A DNA stretch of 64,000 bases, taken from contig NZ_LBIC01000003.1 in NCBI RefSeq assembly GCF_001005725.1, forward strand, positions 186,001-250,000, read 5' to 3'. This document shows, piece by piece, positions 7,001-14,096 of this stretch (position 1 is the stretch's first letter; every line of letters begins with the position of its first letter). The notes below the pieces were generated by a model. It was not told where the DNA came from. It saw only the letters and a list, made by a program, of their open reading frames with translations, and made no database searches. This DNA comes from Sphingobium chungbukense (GTDB taxonomy: Bacteria; Pseudomonadota; Alphaproteobacteria; Sphingomonadales; Sphingomonadaceae). A program made the translations under genes and the position numbers.

Positions 7001-7758
7001 CCCCCACACATCAGATTGGGAGGGGCGAGAAGCTGCGCGTCCTCGACCTGTTCAGCGGCATCGGCGGTTTCAGCCTTGGCCTTGAGCGCACTGGCGGTTT
7101 CGAGACGGTCGCCTTTTGCGAGATCGAAGAATTTCCCCGCCGCGTGCTGGCGAAACACTGGCCTGAGGTGCCTTGCTATCATGACGTTCGAGAACTCACA
7201 GCCGACGCTCTGGCCCGAGACGGAATTGCCGTCGATGTCATCTGCGGAGGCTTCCCCTGCCAGGACCTGTCTGAAGCTGGACAAAGAGCGGGAATTGATG
7301 GCGAGCGCTCCGGCCTTTGGCGCGAGTTCGCCCGTCTTATTGGCGAAATTCGACCCGCATTTGCGATCGTGGAAAACGTGCCAGAACTCCTTTCTGGAGC
7401 CGGTGGAGAGTGGTTCGCCCGCGTTCTCGGTGACTTGGCCGCGCTCGGGTATGATGCGTGCTGGGACTGCGTTCAAGCTGGCGACCTTGGCGCCGCCCAT
7501 ATCCGAGATCGAGTTTGGATCACGGCTTATGTTCCCGACGCCGCGCAAGAGCGGCATATCCAATGCTGGCGGGAGCAATTCACGCAAAGCCGCGCTCCGG
7601 CGGGGGACGTATATTCCTTCTCGGACGAACCCATGCCTGCAAGAGTGGCTGATGGGGTTCCCGATCGGATGGACCGAGTTGGAGCCTGCGGAAACGCCGT
7701 AGTCCCGCAAATCCCCGAGTTGATCGGGCGGGCGATCCTCCAAAGCATGGAGGCGTAG
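6997..7758 (+). CDS. DNA (cytosine-5) methyltransferase
   Basis: This 253-residue enzyme transfers methyl groups from S-adenosylmethionine to cytosine C5. Motif I is FSGIGGF (residues 19-25), the catalytic Cys88 lies in GGFPCQDLS (motif IV), motif VI is ENV (126-128), motif VIII is HIRDRVW (about 168-174) and motif X is GNAVVPQ near residue 232. The target-recognition segment is very short, so the protein is smaller than the usual 300-400 residues. No restriction partner is present: it is probably an orphan that protects phage DNA. A second coherent frame overlaps its 3' two thirds (7181-7702). Confidence 0.88.
   Translation: MTPTHQIGRGEKLRVLDLFSGIGGFSLGLERTGGFETVAFCEIEEFPRRVLAKHWPEVPCYHDVRELTADALARDGIAVDVICGGFPCQDLSEAGQRAGIDGERSGLWREFARLIGEIRPAFAIVENVPELLSGAGGEWFARVLGDLAALGYDACWDCVQAGDLGAAHIRDRVWITAYVPDAAQERHIQCWREQFTQSRAPAGDVYSFSDEPMPARVADGVPDRMDRVGACGNAVVPQIPELIGRAILQSMEA
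7181..7702 (+). CDS. Overlapping-frame protein inside the methyltransferase gene
   Basis: In another frame of the methyltransferase gene, a reading frame of 173 residues (or 155 from an ATG at 7235) contains 'SAEASPARTC', 'LRSWKTCQNSF', 'VTWPRSGMMRAGTAFKL', 'MFPTPRKS' and a terminal 'EWLMGFPIGWTELE'. These motifs recall a widespread group of phage proteins annotated alone or as methyltransferase-associated. The 'SPART' segment is the shifted reading of the catalytic FPCQDLS codons. Translation is not proven; no good ribosome site is visible. It may be a true overlapping gene or the relic of frame usage in a larger ancestor. Confidence 0.45.
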   Translation: MTFENSQPTLWPETELPSMSSAEASPARTCLKLDKERELMASAPAFGASSPVLLAKFDPHLRSWKTCQNSFLEPVESGSPAFSVTWPRSGMMRAGTAFKLATLAPPISEIEFGSRLMFPTPRKSGISNAGGSNSRKAALRRGTYIPSRTNPCLQEWLMGFPIGWTELEPAETP

Positions 7759-7764
7759 CAGCAG

Positions 7765-8043
7765 ATGTCTCACAACCTCCCCAATAGCAACGAGACCAGC
7801 ACGGCGGACATGCTGGCCGATCTCGCGCGCGCAAAGGCGCTGTTCCAGATGCGCGCTATCGCCGCTGTCCTGGGCGCCCCAGCCATCATTCGTGACGTCG
7901 ATGGCGACGGCCTGATGCTCACGGTTGAACCGCTTCAATTCCTTCGGGTCGTCGAAGGAAGCGCGGACAGGGCTGATCCCCCTTCCGGTTCTGTCCGCGC
8001 CGTTTGTTTCGAATCCGTATCTCATGAGGGCGCTTCTGCATGA
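7765..8043 (+). CDS. Hypothetical early phage protein
   Basis: This 92-residue protein (begins MSHNLPNSNETSTADMLADL) has an N-terminal helix and a beta-strand segment 'DVDGDGLMLTVEPLQFLRVV'. It lies 6 bp after the methyltransferase and overlaps the next gene by ATGA. The function is unknown. Confidence 0.6.
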   Translation: MSHNLPNSNETSTADMLADLARAKALFQMRAIAAVLGAPAIIRDVDGDGLMLTVEPLQFLRVVEGSADRADPPSGSVRAVCFESVSHEGASA

Positions 8044-8525
8044 CTGGCACAAGCAATTCAGCGGGGATTTCCCCGAATGTTTCCCGCACTGCAATATATC
8101 GGGCGTTCGGCGCTGCGCTGCGCCTCTATGTCGGGGTCGGCAAGCGGCACCGCTACAAGGAAATCGAGCGCGGTGCGGGCGTTTCGGCGCGCATGATCGA
8201 AGCCTATCGCCATGAGCCTGAACACCATGAATGGCGCGAACCGAAAATCGAGGAAATCCTGAGTGTAGCGGGCTTCATCGGCCCTGATTTTCTCAACGAA
8301 ATCCTGCCCGAACTGATCGGCCAGGGCGTGTTCTGGGTTCCCGATGAAAGTGAGCCGCCTCCGGGTCAATTTGCTGCGGATGCGTCAGAGGACACCACCG
8401 AAATTGTGCGCCGCGCCGCAGATGGCATGTTCTGTGCCGATGATCGCAAGCACCTTGCCGCTGTCGGTCGCCGCCAGATCGAACGCGGCCAAGTCCTCGT
8501 CGCTATGGGGAGGAAGGTGGCATGA
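8040..8525 (+). CDS. Putative phage regulator with HTH-like region
   Basis: This 161-residue protein has a helix-turn-helix-like central part ('YKEIERGAGVSARMIEAYRH', about residues 40-60) followed by 'KIEEILSVAGFIGPDFLNEI' and a C-terminal helix. It could be a CII-like or replication-associated DNA-binding protein because of its place after cro. No specific family was recognised. It is coupled by ATGA to genes on both sides. Confidence 0.6.
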   Translation: MTGTSNSAGISPNVSRTAIYRAFGAALRLYVGVGKRHRYKEIERGAGVSARMIEAYRHEPEHHEWREPKIEEILSVAGFIGPDFLNEILPELIGQGVFWVPDESEPPPGQFAADASEDTTEIVRRAADGMFCADDRKHLAAVGRRQIERGQVLVAMGRKVA

Positions 8526-8677
8526 AAGCGCTCATCTTCACCCCGCGCTTCAACTGGTTCGATCTCTTCTGGATCAGCACGGCCACTGTCGTTGCGAAGG
8601 AAAGCATCGGTCTGGCCCTCCTGATCACCATCGTTGCGGCGGCGATCTCCGGCGCCATGGAAAGGAGCGTGGCATGA
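8522..8677 (+). CDS. Small membrane protein
   Basis: This 51-residue protein (begins MKALIFTPRFNWFDLFWIST) has a hydrophobic span around residues 27-45 ('SIGLALLITIVAAAISGAM'). It was read from the gap between coupled genes: ATGA overlaps occur at both ends. The function is unknown. Confidence 0.6.
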   Translation: MKALIFTPRFNWFDLFWISTATVVAKESIGLALLITIVAAAISGAMERSVA

Positions 8678-8841
8678 ACTTCCAGGACGCCCAAACCCGT
8701 GCAGCGGCGACCTATTATCGCGCCAAGGCCGACTTCGAACGGCTGGACGCCCTGTCTCGCCAACGCGCCCTCACAGAGCAGGAAAGCCGCCTGCTGGAGA
8801 GCGCCATCGATCGCATGGCTGTGTGGGGAGCGGCGGCATGA
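8674..8841 (+). CDS. Small helical early protein
   Basis: This 55-residue, Ala/Arg/Glu-rich protein (begins MNFQDAQTRAAATYYRAKAD) should be a helical hairpin or coiled coil. ATGA overlaps on both sides support translation. The function is unknown. Confidence 0.6.
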   Translation: MNFQDAQTRAAATYYRAKADFERLDALSRQRALTEQESRLLESAIDRMAVWGAAA

Positions 8842-8966
8842 TCCGCGCCATCCGCCGCTGGACTGCAAAGCGCGCCCTCGCCCGCATGTGCCGCCAGAAC
8901 ATGGCGCGCCTTCACTCAGGCCCGGCGCGCGATCGCTTCGGCCGCTTCACAAGGAAAACCGCATGA
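8838..8966 (+). CDS. Very small basic protein
   Basis: This 42-residue protein (begins MIRAIRRWTAKRALARMCRQ) has about 12 Arg/Lys residues and is likely to bind nucleic acid or be unstructured. Overlaps with both neighbours (ATGA) support it. The function is unknown. Confidence 0.55.
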   Translation: MIRAIRRWTAKRALARMCRQNMARLHSGPARDRFGRFTRKTA

Positions 8967-9217
8967 CCGTCAATGTTGCCGCCGAACAGCTAAGGCTTTT
9001 CGTGGAGCGCTATGAGAGGCTGGACGAGGAAGCCAAGGGGCTGGCCGACGATAAAAAGGATGTGCTGCTGGAGGCGAAGGCCAACGGTTTTTGCGTCAAG
9101 ACGATCCGTAAGATCATCGCCCTGCGCAAGCTGGACGCCAACACCCGTCAGGAAGCTGAGGCCCTGCTGGCCACCTATGCCGCTGCCTTGGGCATGCAGT
9201 TGGGCTTCGACATCTGA
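8963..9217 (+). CDS. GapR-like (DUF2312) nucleoid protein
   Basis: This 84-residue protein matches DUF2312/GapR: 'AAEQLRLFVERYERLDEEAK' coiled coil, 'DDKKDVLLEAKANGF', 'VKTIRKIIALRKLD' and a C-terminal 'ALLATYAAALG' helix. Chromosomal GapR of Caulobacter wraps overtwisted AT-rich DNA ahead of replication forks as a tetramer. A phage copy beside replication genes could assist fork movement or bind phage DNA. Length is typical. Confidence 0.85.
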   Translation: MTVNVAAEQLRLFVERYERLDEEAKGLADDKKDVLLEAKANGFCVKTIRKIIALRKLDANTRQEAEALLATYAAALGMQLGFDI

Positions 9218-9573
9218 TGACGAAGTATCGCGCCATCAAGACTGACTGCGACCATGGGCACACCCATGATAGCCGCAAAGAGGCTGCACGCTGCAACCAG
9301 CTTCATGACATGGAGATCGACGGCGCGATCACCGATCTACGCCAGCAGCCGTCCTTCGCCGTCAACATCGGTGACAGCTACATCTGCACCTATGTCGCGG
9401 ACTTCGAATATCGTGTGCAGGACTGCCGCATAGTCGAGGATGTGAAGGGCGTCCGTACCGCCGTTTTTCAGCTTAAGCGCAAACTGGTCGAGGCAACCCA
9501 CCCCGGCGTGGTCGTCACGATCTATCCGCCTGTGCGCCGGAAGCGGCGTAAGGCGAAGAAGGTGGCGACATGA
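9217..9573 (+). CDS. DUF1064-family putative nuclease
   Basis: This 118-residue protein shows the DUF1064 pattern: 'KYRAIKT', 'SRKEAARCNQL', 'ITDLRQQPSF', 'YVADFEY', and 'VEDVKGVRTAVFQLKRKL'. The D...E.K spacing with DVKG is that of small phage PD-(D/E)xK-like endonucleases, possibly Holliday-junction or recombination nucleases. The start overlaps the GapR stop (TGATGA). The C-terminus is strongly basic. Nuclease activity is inferred from family resemblance. Confidence 0.75.
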   Translation: MTKYRAIKTDCDHGHTHDSRKEAARCNQLHDMEIDGAITDLRQQPSFAVNIGDSYICTYVADFEYRVQDCRIVEDVKGVRTAVFQLKRKLVEATHPGVVVTIYPPVRRKRRKAKKVAT

Positions 9574-9827
9574 CCATATTCACTCTCGACCGCGCGGCAC
9601 AGGCCACCGGCATCCCCATTGCCGATCTTCGCGGCCCATCACGCACCCGGCATGTCTGCTGGACGCGCTTTGCGATTATGGAGGCCATGCGCGCTCGCGG
9701 CATGTCGACGCCCGCCATCGGTCGCCTGTTCCACCGCGATCATACCACCATCGTTTCAGGGCTGCGCCAGGCTGAAAAGCTGCGCGGTAATCCAGCATTC
9801 GAGAATATCAGGAGCGCTATAGGGTGA
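9570..9827 (+). CDS. DnaA domain-IV-like DNA-binding protein
   Basis: This 85-residue protein consists of little more than a DnaA C-terminal (domain IV) module: 'ARGMSTPAIGRLFHRDHTTIVSGLRQAE' (abbreviated here) contains the DHTT signature that reads DnaA boxes, preceded by a short helix-turn-helix. There is no AAA+ ATPase. It could bind the phage origin and recruit the host helicase with the DUF1376 protein encoded next, or block host DnaA. It overlaps both neighbours by 4 bp. Confidence 0.7.
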   Translation: MTIFTLDRAAQATGIPIADLRGPSRTRHVCWTRFAIMEAMRARGMSTPAIGRLFHRDHTTIVSGLRQAEKLRGNPAFENIRSAIG

Positions 9828-10744
9828 CTTCCCCCCTGACACAGCCGGACTGCGATTTGCAGGATTTTCCATTCATGCCGCTGCATGTTTCACGTCTGCG
9901 CGACAGTGATCTTGCCGCGACAGTAGATCCGGAGGCTGCATGGTACGCCGTCATGTTATGGGCCGCGTCTTGGCATCAAATCCCCGCTGCCAGTCTGCCC
10001 GATGACGAAATGGTACTGACACGCCTATGCGGCCTTGGTCGGGACGTAAAGACGTTCCGGAAGTGTCGAGCGGGCGCAATGCACGGTTTCATCCTGTGTA
10101 GGGATGGGCGCTGGTATCATCCTGTTGTCGCTGAACAAGCCAATGCGGCCTGGAAAGCCAAGCAGGAACAGCGCTGGCGGACGGAATGCGCCCGCATCAA
10201 GAAGCACAACCAGCGCCATGGAACAGACTTTGAATTCCCCTCTCTGGACGAATTCATTGATTCCGGTTGCCACCCTGTCCCGCTTACAATCCCATCCAAG
10301 CCCTCAGAATGTCCCCAATCCGTGTCCCAAGATTGTCCCCAGGGACACGGAGAAGATGTCCCTCAGGAAAACACATCCAAGAGACAGGGAGAGGGACAGA
10401 GACAGGGAGATATAATTATAGATGCTTACGCATCTGGGGGCAGCGCTTCCGAAATCGAGGAGGCTGATGGCGAGAACCTCAAGCCGGAGCATTTCATGGA
10501 GGCGTGGAACGAGCTTGCTGCAAGGCTTGGCCGCCCACAGGTTCGCGATCTCACCCCTGAACGCCGCCAGAAACTGAAAGCCCGGATCAACGGGCACACC
10601 ATCGAGGATTTCCAGCAAGTTCTTGGTAGCATTGAGAAATCCCCGTTCCTTCGCGGCGAACGCAACTGGCCCGGCGCAACCTTCGATTGGGTGCTGGGCA
10701 AAGGAAACTTCCAGAAAATTCTTGAAGGGAACTACAACTCATGA
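9824..10744 (+). CDS. DUF1376 phage replication protein
   Basis: This 306-residue protein has an N-terminal DUF1376 domain (about residues 15-120, 'PLHVSRLRDSDLAA' and 'AWYAVMLWAASWHQIPAASLPDDE'), a low-complexity middle rich in Gln, Gly and Ser, and a C-terminal helical domain ('PEHFMEAWNELAARLG', then 'FLRGERNWPGATFDWVL') like those of phage O-type replication proteins. It probably binds origin DNA or loads helicase. The linker is encoded by purine-rich short repeats near 10378-10410. The family is clear; the role is inferred. Confidence 0.75.
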   Translation: MTSPLTQPDCDLQDFPFMPLHVSRLRDSDLAATVDPEAAWYAVMLWAASWHQIPAASLPDDEMVLTRLCGLGRDVKTFRKCRAGAMHGFILCRDGRWYHPVVAEQANAAWKAKQEQRWRTECARIKKHNQRHGTDFEFPSLDEFIDSGCHPVPLTIPSKPSECPQSVSQDCPQGHGEDVPQENTSKRQGEGQRQGDIIIDAYASGGSASEIEEADGENLKPEHFMEAWNELAARLGRPQVRDLTPERRQKLKARINGHTIEDFQQVLGSIEKSPFLRGERNWPGATFDWVLGKGNFQKILEGNYNS

Positions 10745-10956
10745 GCGCGAACCCGCTGAAACGGCAGAGCTATTCCGCGCCTTCCGCCTCCGATGAAGAT
10801 CGGGTGAGCATCGGCCAGCGGGTGGCAGCAAACTACAACGCCCGCCTTTCCATGGAGCCTGTCGATAAGGGCATCCGCTGGATTTACGACGCGAAGGCCG
10901 ACAGCCTGAAACTGGTTCCGCTGTCCGAATATCGCGCCATGCGGGGGGGGCGCTGA
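10741..10956 (+). CDS. Hypothetical early phage protein
   Basis: This 71-residue protein (begins MSANPLKRQSYSAPSASDED) ends with a run of Gly encoded by an eight-G tract (10942-10950), a site prone to slippage. It is coupled to the DUF1376 gene by ATGA. The function is unknown. Confidence 0.6.
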   Translation: MSANPLKRQSYSAPSASDEDRVSIGQRVAANYNARLSMEPVDKGIRWIYDAKADSLKLVPLSEYRAMRGGR

Positions 10957-10957
10957 T

Positions 10958-11164
10958 GTGCCCGCCAACCCCGGCCGCAATCCGTTCGAGGGCAACGAGA
11001 ACCCGCCGCTCGTTGATGTGCGCTATCGCTGTGGTGTTGTCGCCCGCTGCGTGCGTCCAGAACAGCGCCGCTGGAAGCAATGGCCCACAGGCCCGCATGA
11101 ATGGGACATCGTTTCGTGGCAACCCGCTGTCGGCAAGGATTACGAGCTTGTCTGGCCTGCCTGA
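10958..11164 (+). CDS. Hypothetical early phage protein (GTG start)
   Basis: This 68-residue protein starts with GTG at 10958, just after the preceding stop, and contains 'DVRYRCGVVARCVRPEQ' and a C-terminal 'HEWDIVSWQPAVG' typical of small phage proteins. A competing frame from ATG 10956 to 11204 gives a low-complexity product and is considered a shadow. The function is unknown. Confidence 0.55.
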   Translation: MPANPGRNPFEGNENPPLVDVRYRCGVVARCVRPEQRRWKQWPTGPHEWDIVSWQPAVGKDYELVWPA

Positions 11165-11203
11165 CGCCCCCGCAATGTACGACGCCGCTGAAGGAGATGA
11201 GTG

Positions 11204-11644
11204 ATGGGGAATTATCTACACATCGGCCCCGTAGCCATTCGCTATGGATCGCGTAATCTGGCGAAGTGGGGATTTGAGCGCTTGCGGGTCGGCGGACTGG
11301 CTATGTGGTCGCGGTCCAATTCGGGCGATCTCATTCTGGCAAGCTATCATCCCCGGAGTTCGCTATACTGGCATTGGTCGGTCTGCATCACTAACCGGAC
11401 GCGGGGCTATCACAAGATTTTCAGCCACGCCGAACTTCGGCGCCGTGCCGAGCTTCACGCTGCGGGCAACCAGTATGTGGGTCGCCCGCGTTGGTTTCAT
11501 CGGTTCTACCAGCCAGATACGAGACGCGTCAGCCAGTGGCATGACTATGTGCGCCTGCCCTTCGGGTTTTGCCTCCTGATCAGTCGCCAGGATTATCACA
11601 AACGCCCGCAGTTCGACCGCAAGCACAAGGAGGCGGGGGAGTGA
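11204..11644 (+). CDS. Hypothetical phage protein, His/Arg/Trp-rich
   Basis: This 146-residue protein (begins MGNYLHIGPVAIRYGSRNLA) is unusually rich in Arg, His, Trp and Tyr and predicted all-beta. The ATG at 11204 has an AAGGAG ribosome site at 11191-11196; a GTG at 11201 is possible. It overlaps the next gene (GTGA). No family was recognised. Confidence 0.6.
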   Translation: MGNYLHIGPVAIRYGSRNLAKWGFERLRVGGLAMWSRSNSGDLILASYHPRSSLYWHWSVCITNRTRGYHKIFSHAELRRRAELHAAGNQYVGRPRWFHRFYQPDTRRVSQWHDYVRLPFGFCLLISRQDYHKRPQFDRKHKEAGE

Positions 11645-11862
11645 GTGTGACCGATCTGAACGTGCACCGCCAGAAGAAGCTCACCAGCTACGGCGAGCAG
11701 AACTGGATGCTGTGCCCATGCCAGCAGGATCAGGAAACGCCAGCGGGCTTCATTCCCGCTGTGATCCACGATGCTGCTGGACCGTTCATTGCCGCGCTCG
11801 TCTGCCCTGAATGTGAAAATGAGATCGCCATCAATGGCGGGCGATTGGAGACACGCCCATGA
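11641..11862 (+). CDS. Zinc-ribbon-like phage protein (GTG start)
   Basis: This 73-residue protein has CPC (about residues 28-30) and CPEC (about 58-61) pairs that could form a zinc ribbon. The GTG start overlaps the upstream TGA, and the 3' end overlaps the next gene by ATGA. The function is unknown. Confidence 0.6.
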   Translation: MSVTDLNVHRQKKLTSYGEQNWMLCPCQQDQETPAGFIPAVIHDAAGPFIAALVCPECENEIAINGGRLETRP

Positions 11863-12089
11863 CCATCCAATGCGAACCCATGCACCCAGACGAGGAAGGT
11901 TGGTCCGAATGGATACACCCGCTCCCCGGGTACCTCATGCAGTGCTGCGATTGCGGGCTGATCCATGAGATGCAGTTCGAGATCGCGGAGCCAAACGATC
12001 CGGCGCAACTCAATCCGGGCGAAGGTGAGCATGGCGTGATCATCTTTCGCGCGCGCCGGTTTGTCAGCCCATCCACAGAGGGGAGGTAG
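11859..12089 (+). CDS. Small Cys-containing phage protein
   Basis: This 76-residue protein (begins MTIQCEPMHPDEEGWSEWIH) includes 'LMQCCDCGLIHEMQF', a possible metal-binding strand, and a basic C-terminus. It is coupled to the preceding gene. The function is unknown. Confidence 0.6.
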   Translation: MTIQCEPMHPDEEGWSEWIHPLPGYLMQCCDCGLIHEMQFEIAEPNDPAQLNPGEGEHGVIIFRARRFVSPSTEGR

Positions 12090-12093
12090 GGGG

Positions 12094-12267
12094 ATGGACG
12101 CTGCAAAGGGTCGCGGCCGACCACCAGCTACTCGGGCGCGGGTCATGGGCTATGTCGAGAAGCACGGGCCATGTTCCATCATGCAGATTGTGCGTGCAAC
12201 TGGGGCTGACCGCAGGCATGTGCAGCGGATGATGCGTGCGGCAGAGAAAGCTGCTATGGCTTTATGA
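12094..12267 (+). CDS. Small winged-helix-like DNA-binding protein
   Basis: This 57-residue protein resembles a minimal winged helix: 'ATRARVMGYVEKHGPCSIMQ' followed by recognition-helix-like 'IVRATGADRRHVQRMMRAAE'. It is the last gene before the terminase block, a position often held by late-gene regulators. The start at 12094 follows GGAGGTAGGGGG. The regulatory role is inferred. Confidence 0.55.
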   Translation: MDAAKGRGRPPATRARVMGYVEKHGPCSIMQIVRATGADRRHVQRMMRAAEKAAMAL

Positions 12268-12405
12268 TGAAGTGGGTCGCGTAGCTAGACCGGGCCTGAT
12301 GGCGAAGCGCGAAGTGTAGCGGTTAAATTGCAGAGTGTTAAACTGCGCCCACTGATTTTTGCCGCATGTGCAGGGTGATTCCCATGCTGTAAATGGGTGC
12401 CCGCC

Positions 12406-12774
12406 ATGACGAACGCGGGCCGCCCCACAGATTTCACGCCGGAGCTAGGAGAGCAGATCCTTGCGCTCATGGCAGAGGGCCTTTCCCTCGCAGCGGCAGC
12501 GGCAGAACTCAACATCCATCGCCAGCGCGTCTATGAGTGGGAAGATCGACATCCCGAATTTGCGGACACTGTAAAGCTGGCACGGTCAAAGCGTCAGGCG
12601 TTTCTTGAGCGGCGGTTGCTCCGGGCCAGTGAAGGTCCGGTGGTTACATCGACCATCTTCGCGCTGAAGAATGCGGGGCAAGGCGATTGGCGCGATAAGG
12701 TCGAGACCGAGCATAGCGGCGAGATCAACCAGAAAATCACCAAGATTGAACTGGTCGGGGTCAAGCCGGAATGA
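12406..12774 (+). CDS. terS: Terminase small subunit
   Basis: This 122-residue protein has an N-terminal helix-turn-helix ('LAAAAAELNIHRQRVYEWED', about residues 25-45), then a helical oligomerisation region and a short C-terminal tail, as in phage small terminases that recognise the packaging site and regulate the large subunit. The ATG at 12406 was preferred to GTG 12397. The 138 bp upstream contain no gene and may hold the packaging site. It overlaps terL by 4 bp. Confidence 0.8.
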   Translation: MTNAGRPTDFTPELGEQILALMAEGLSLAAAAAELNIHRQRVYEWEDRHPEFADTVKLARSKRQAFLERRLLRASEGPVVTSTIFALKNAGQGDWRDKVETEHSGEINQKITKIELVGVKPE

Positions 12775-14096
12775 CCACCGCGCAAATCCAGATGCCGGCC
12801 AAGCTGGTGCCGGTCTTTTCAGGCACGGCTGACACACGCGGGGCTTATGGGGGGCGTGGCAGCGGAAAGACCCGCACCTTCGCCAAGATGACCGCCGTCC
12901 GCGCTCATATGTGGGCGAGCGCAGGCCGTGAAGGCATCATCCATTGCGGGCGCCAGTTCATGAACAGCCTGGCCGATTCCTCGATGGAGGAGATCAAGGC
13001 AGCGATCAGCGAAGAAGCGTGGCTGCGTCCTCATTTCGAGTTTGGTGAGAAGTATATCCGCACGGCTTGCGGTAGCATCTCATACGCCTTCACCGGCTTG
13101 GACCGGAACATCGACAGCATCAAGTCGAAGGCCCGCATTTTGCTTAGCTGGATCGATGAAGCCGAGCCGGTAACGGAAGAGGCGTGGGTCAAACTGATCC
13201 CGACGCTGCGCGATGAGGAAAGCGAGCTTTGGGTTACGTGGAACCCGGAGAGCAAGCGATCCGCCACGCACAAACGGTTCCGGGAGCAGGCTGGTCCGCG
13301 TGACAAGATCATTGAACTGAATTGGCGCGATAATCCCTGGTTTCCCGCCATCCTTGATCGCAAGCGCCTGGACGATCTGGAAAAGCGGCCAGACAGCTAT
13401 CGGCACATTTGGGAAGGCGATTTCGTGCAGCAGCATGAGGGCGCCTATTATGCCCGTCAGCTTGCTCTGGCCCGCCTTGATGGGCGCGTTTGCCGCGTGA
13501 ATCCAGACCCGCTCATGGCATTGTGGGCAATCTGGGACATTGGCGGTACTGGCGCGAAGGCGGACGCCACCGCAATCTGGATTGTCCAGTTCGTCGGCAA
13601 GGAAGTGTGGCTGCTGGACTATTACGAGGCTGTAGGACAACCACTCGCCTCGCACATCAATTGGCTGCGTGAGAAGGGCTACGATAAGGCCTACTGCATC
13701 CTTCCGCATGATGGCGCGGCGCATGACCGCGTTTACGACGCCACCTATGAAGGCGCGCTAAGGCAGGCCGGGTTCAACGTCCGCGTGATCCCGAACCAGG
13801 GCGCGGGCGCGGCGATGGCCCGTGTGGAAGCCGCGCGCCGCCTGTTCCCGCAGATGTGGTTCGACAGCGAGAAGTGCGCCGGGGGCATCGAGGCTATCGG
13901 CTGGTATCACGAAAAGCGTGATGAAAAGCGCACGATCGGCCTTGGTCCAAACCATGACTGGTCCAGCCATGGCGCCGACGCTTTCGGCCTGATTGCGGTG
14001 GCGCGCCCACTGATCAACCCCGCTTTCAATGACGATGACGAATGGGAGGAAGAGAGCCTCCGCCAAACTCAGAATATCGGGAGGTTCGGACTCTAA
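12771..14096 (+). CDS. terL: Terminase large subunit
   Basis: This 441-residue packaging motor has an N-terminal ATPase with Walker A GGRGSGKT (residues 27-34) and Walker B 'ILLSWIDEAE' (near residue 125, with the catalytic Glu), a coupling region 'LWVTWNPES', and a C-terminal RNase-H-like nuclease with 'WAIWDIGGTGAKADATAIW' (first acidic Asp) and a late 'HDWSSHGADAFG' acidic cluster. It cuts and translocates phage DNA into proheads. The length is typical of the PBSX/Terminase_3 group. Its TAA overlaps the portal ATG. Confidence 0.95.
   Translation: MTTAQIQMPAKLVPVFSGTADTRGAYGGRGSGKTRTFAKMTAVRAHMWASAGREGIIHCGRQFMNSLADSSMEEIKAAISEEAWLRPHFEFGEKYIRTACGSISYAFTGLDRNIDSIKSKARILLSWIDEAEPVTEEAWVKLIPTLRDEESELWVTWNPESKRSATHKRFREQAGPRDKIIELNWRDNPWFPAILDRKRLDDLEKRPDSYRHIWEGDFVQQHEGAYYARQLALARLDGRVCRVNPDPLMALWAIWDIGGTGAKADATAIWIVQFVGKEVWLLDYYEAVGQPLASHINWLREKGYDKAYCILPHDGAAHDRVYDATYEGALRQAGFNVRVIPNQGAGAAMARVEAARRLFPQMWFDSEKCAGGIEAIGWYHEKRDEKRTIGLGPNHDWSSHGADAFGLIAVARPLINPAFNDDDEWEEESLRQTQNIGRFGL

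Noticed and set aside
6997..7758. A restriction-modification system around the methyltransferase
   Set aside because: The nearby HNH gene at 6294 looks like a general phage HNH protein and no dedicated restriction enzyme was recognised, so the methyltransferase is treated as an orphan.
10956..11204. An ATG-started frame of 82 residues competing with the GTG-started gene at 10958
   Set aside because: Its product is low-complexity Ala/Arg/Ser and looks like a shadow; the 10958 frame contains phage-like 'HEWDIVSWQPA'. Its TGATG overlap with the next gene is probably chance.
12295..12400. A tRNA-Asn-like anticodon arm (GCAGA-GTGTTAA-ACTGC) before the small terminase gene
   Set aside because: No matching acceptor stem or T-arm with a TTC loop can be drawn around it, so it is not called a tRNA. 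The region is more likely packaging-site or spacer DNA.
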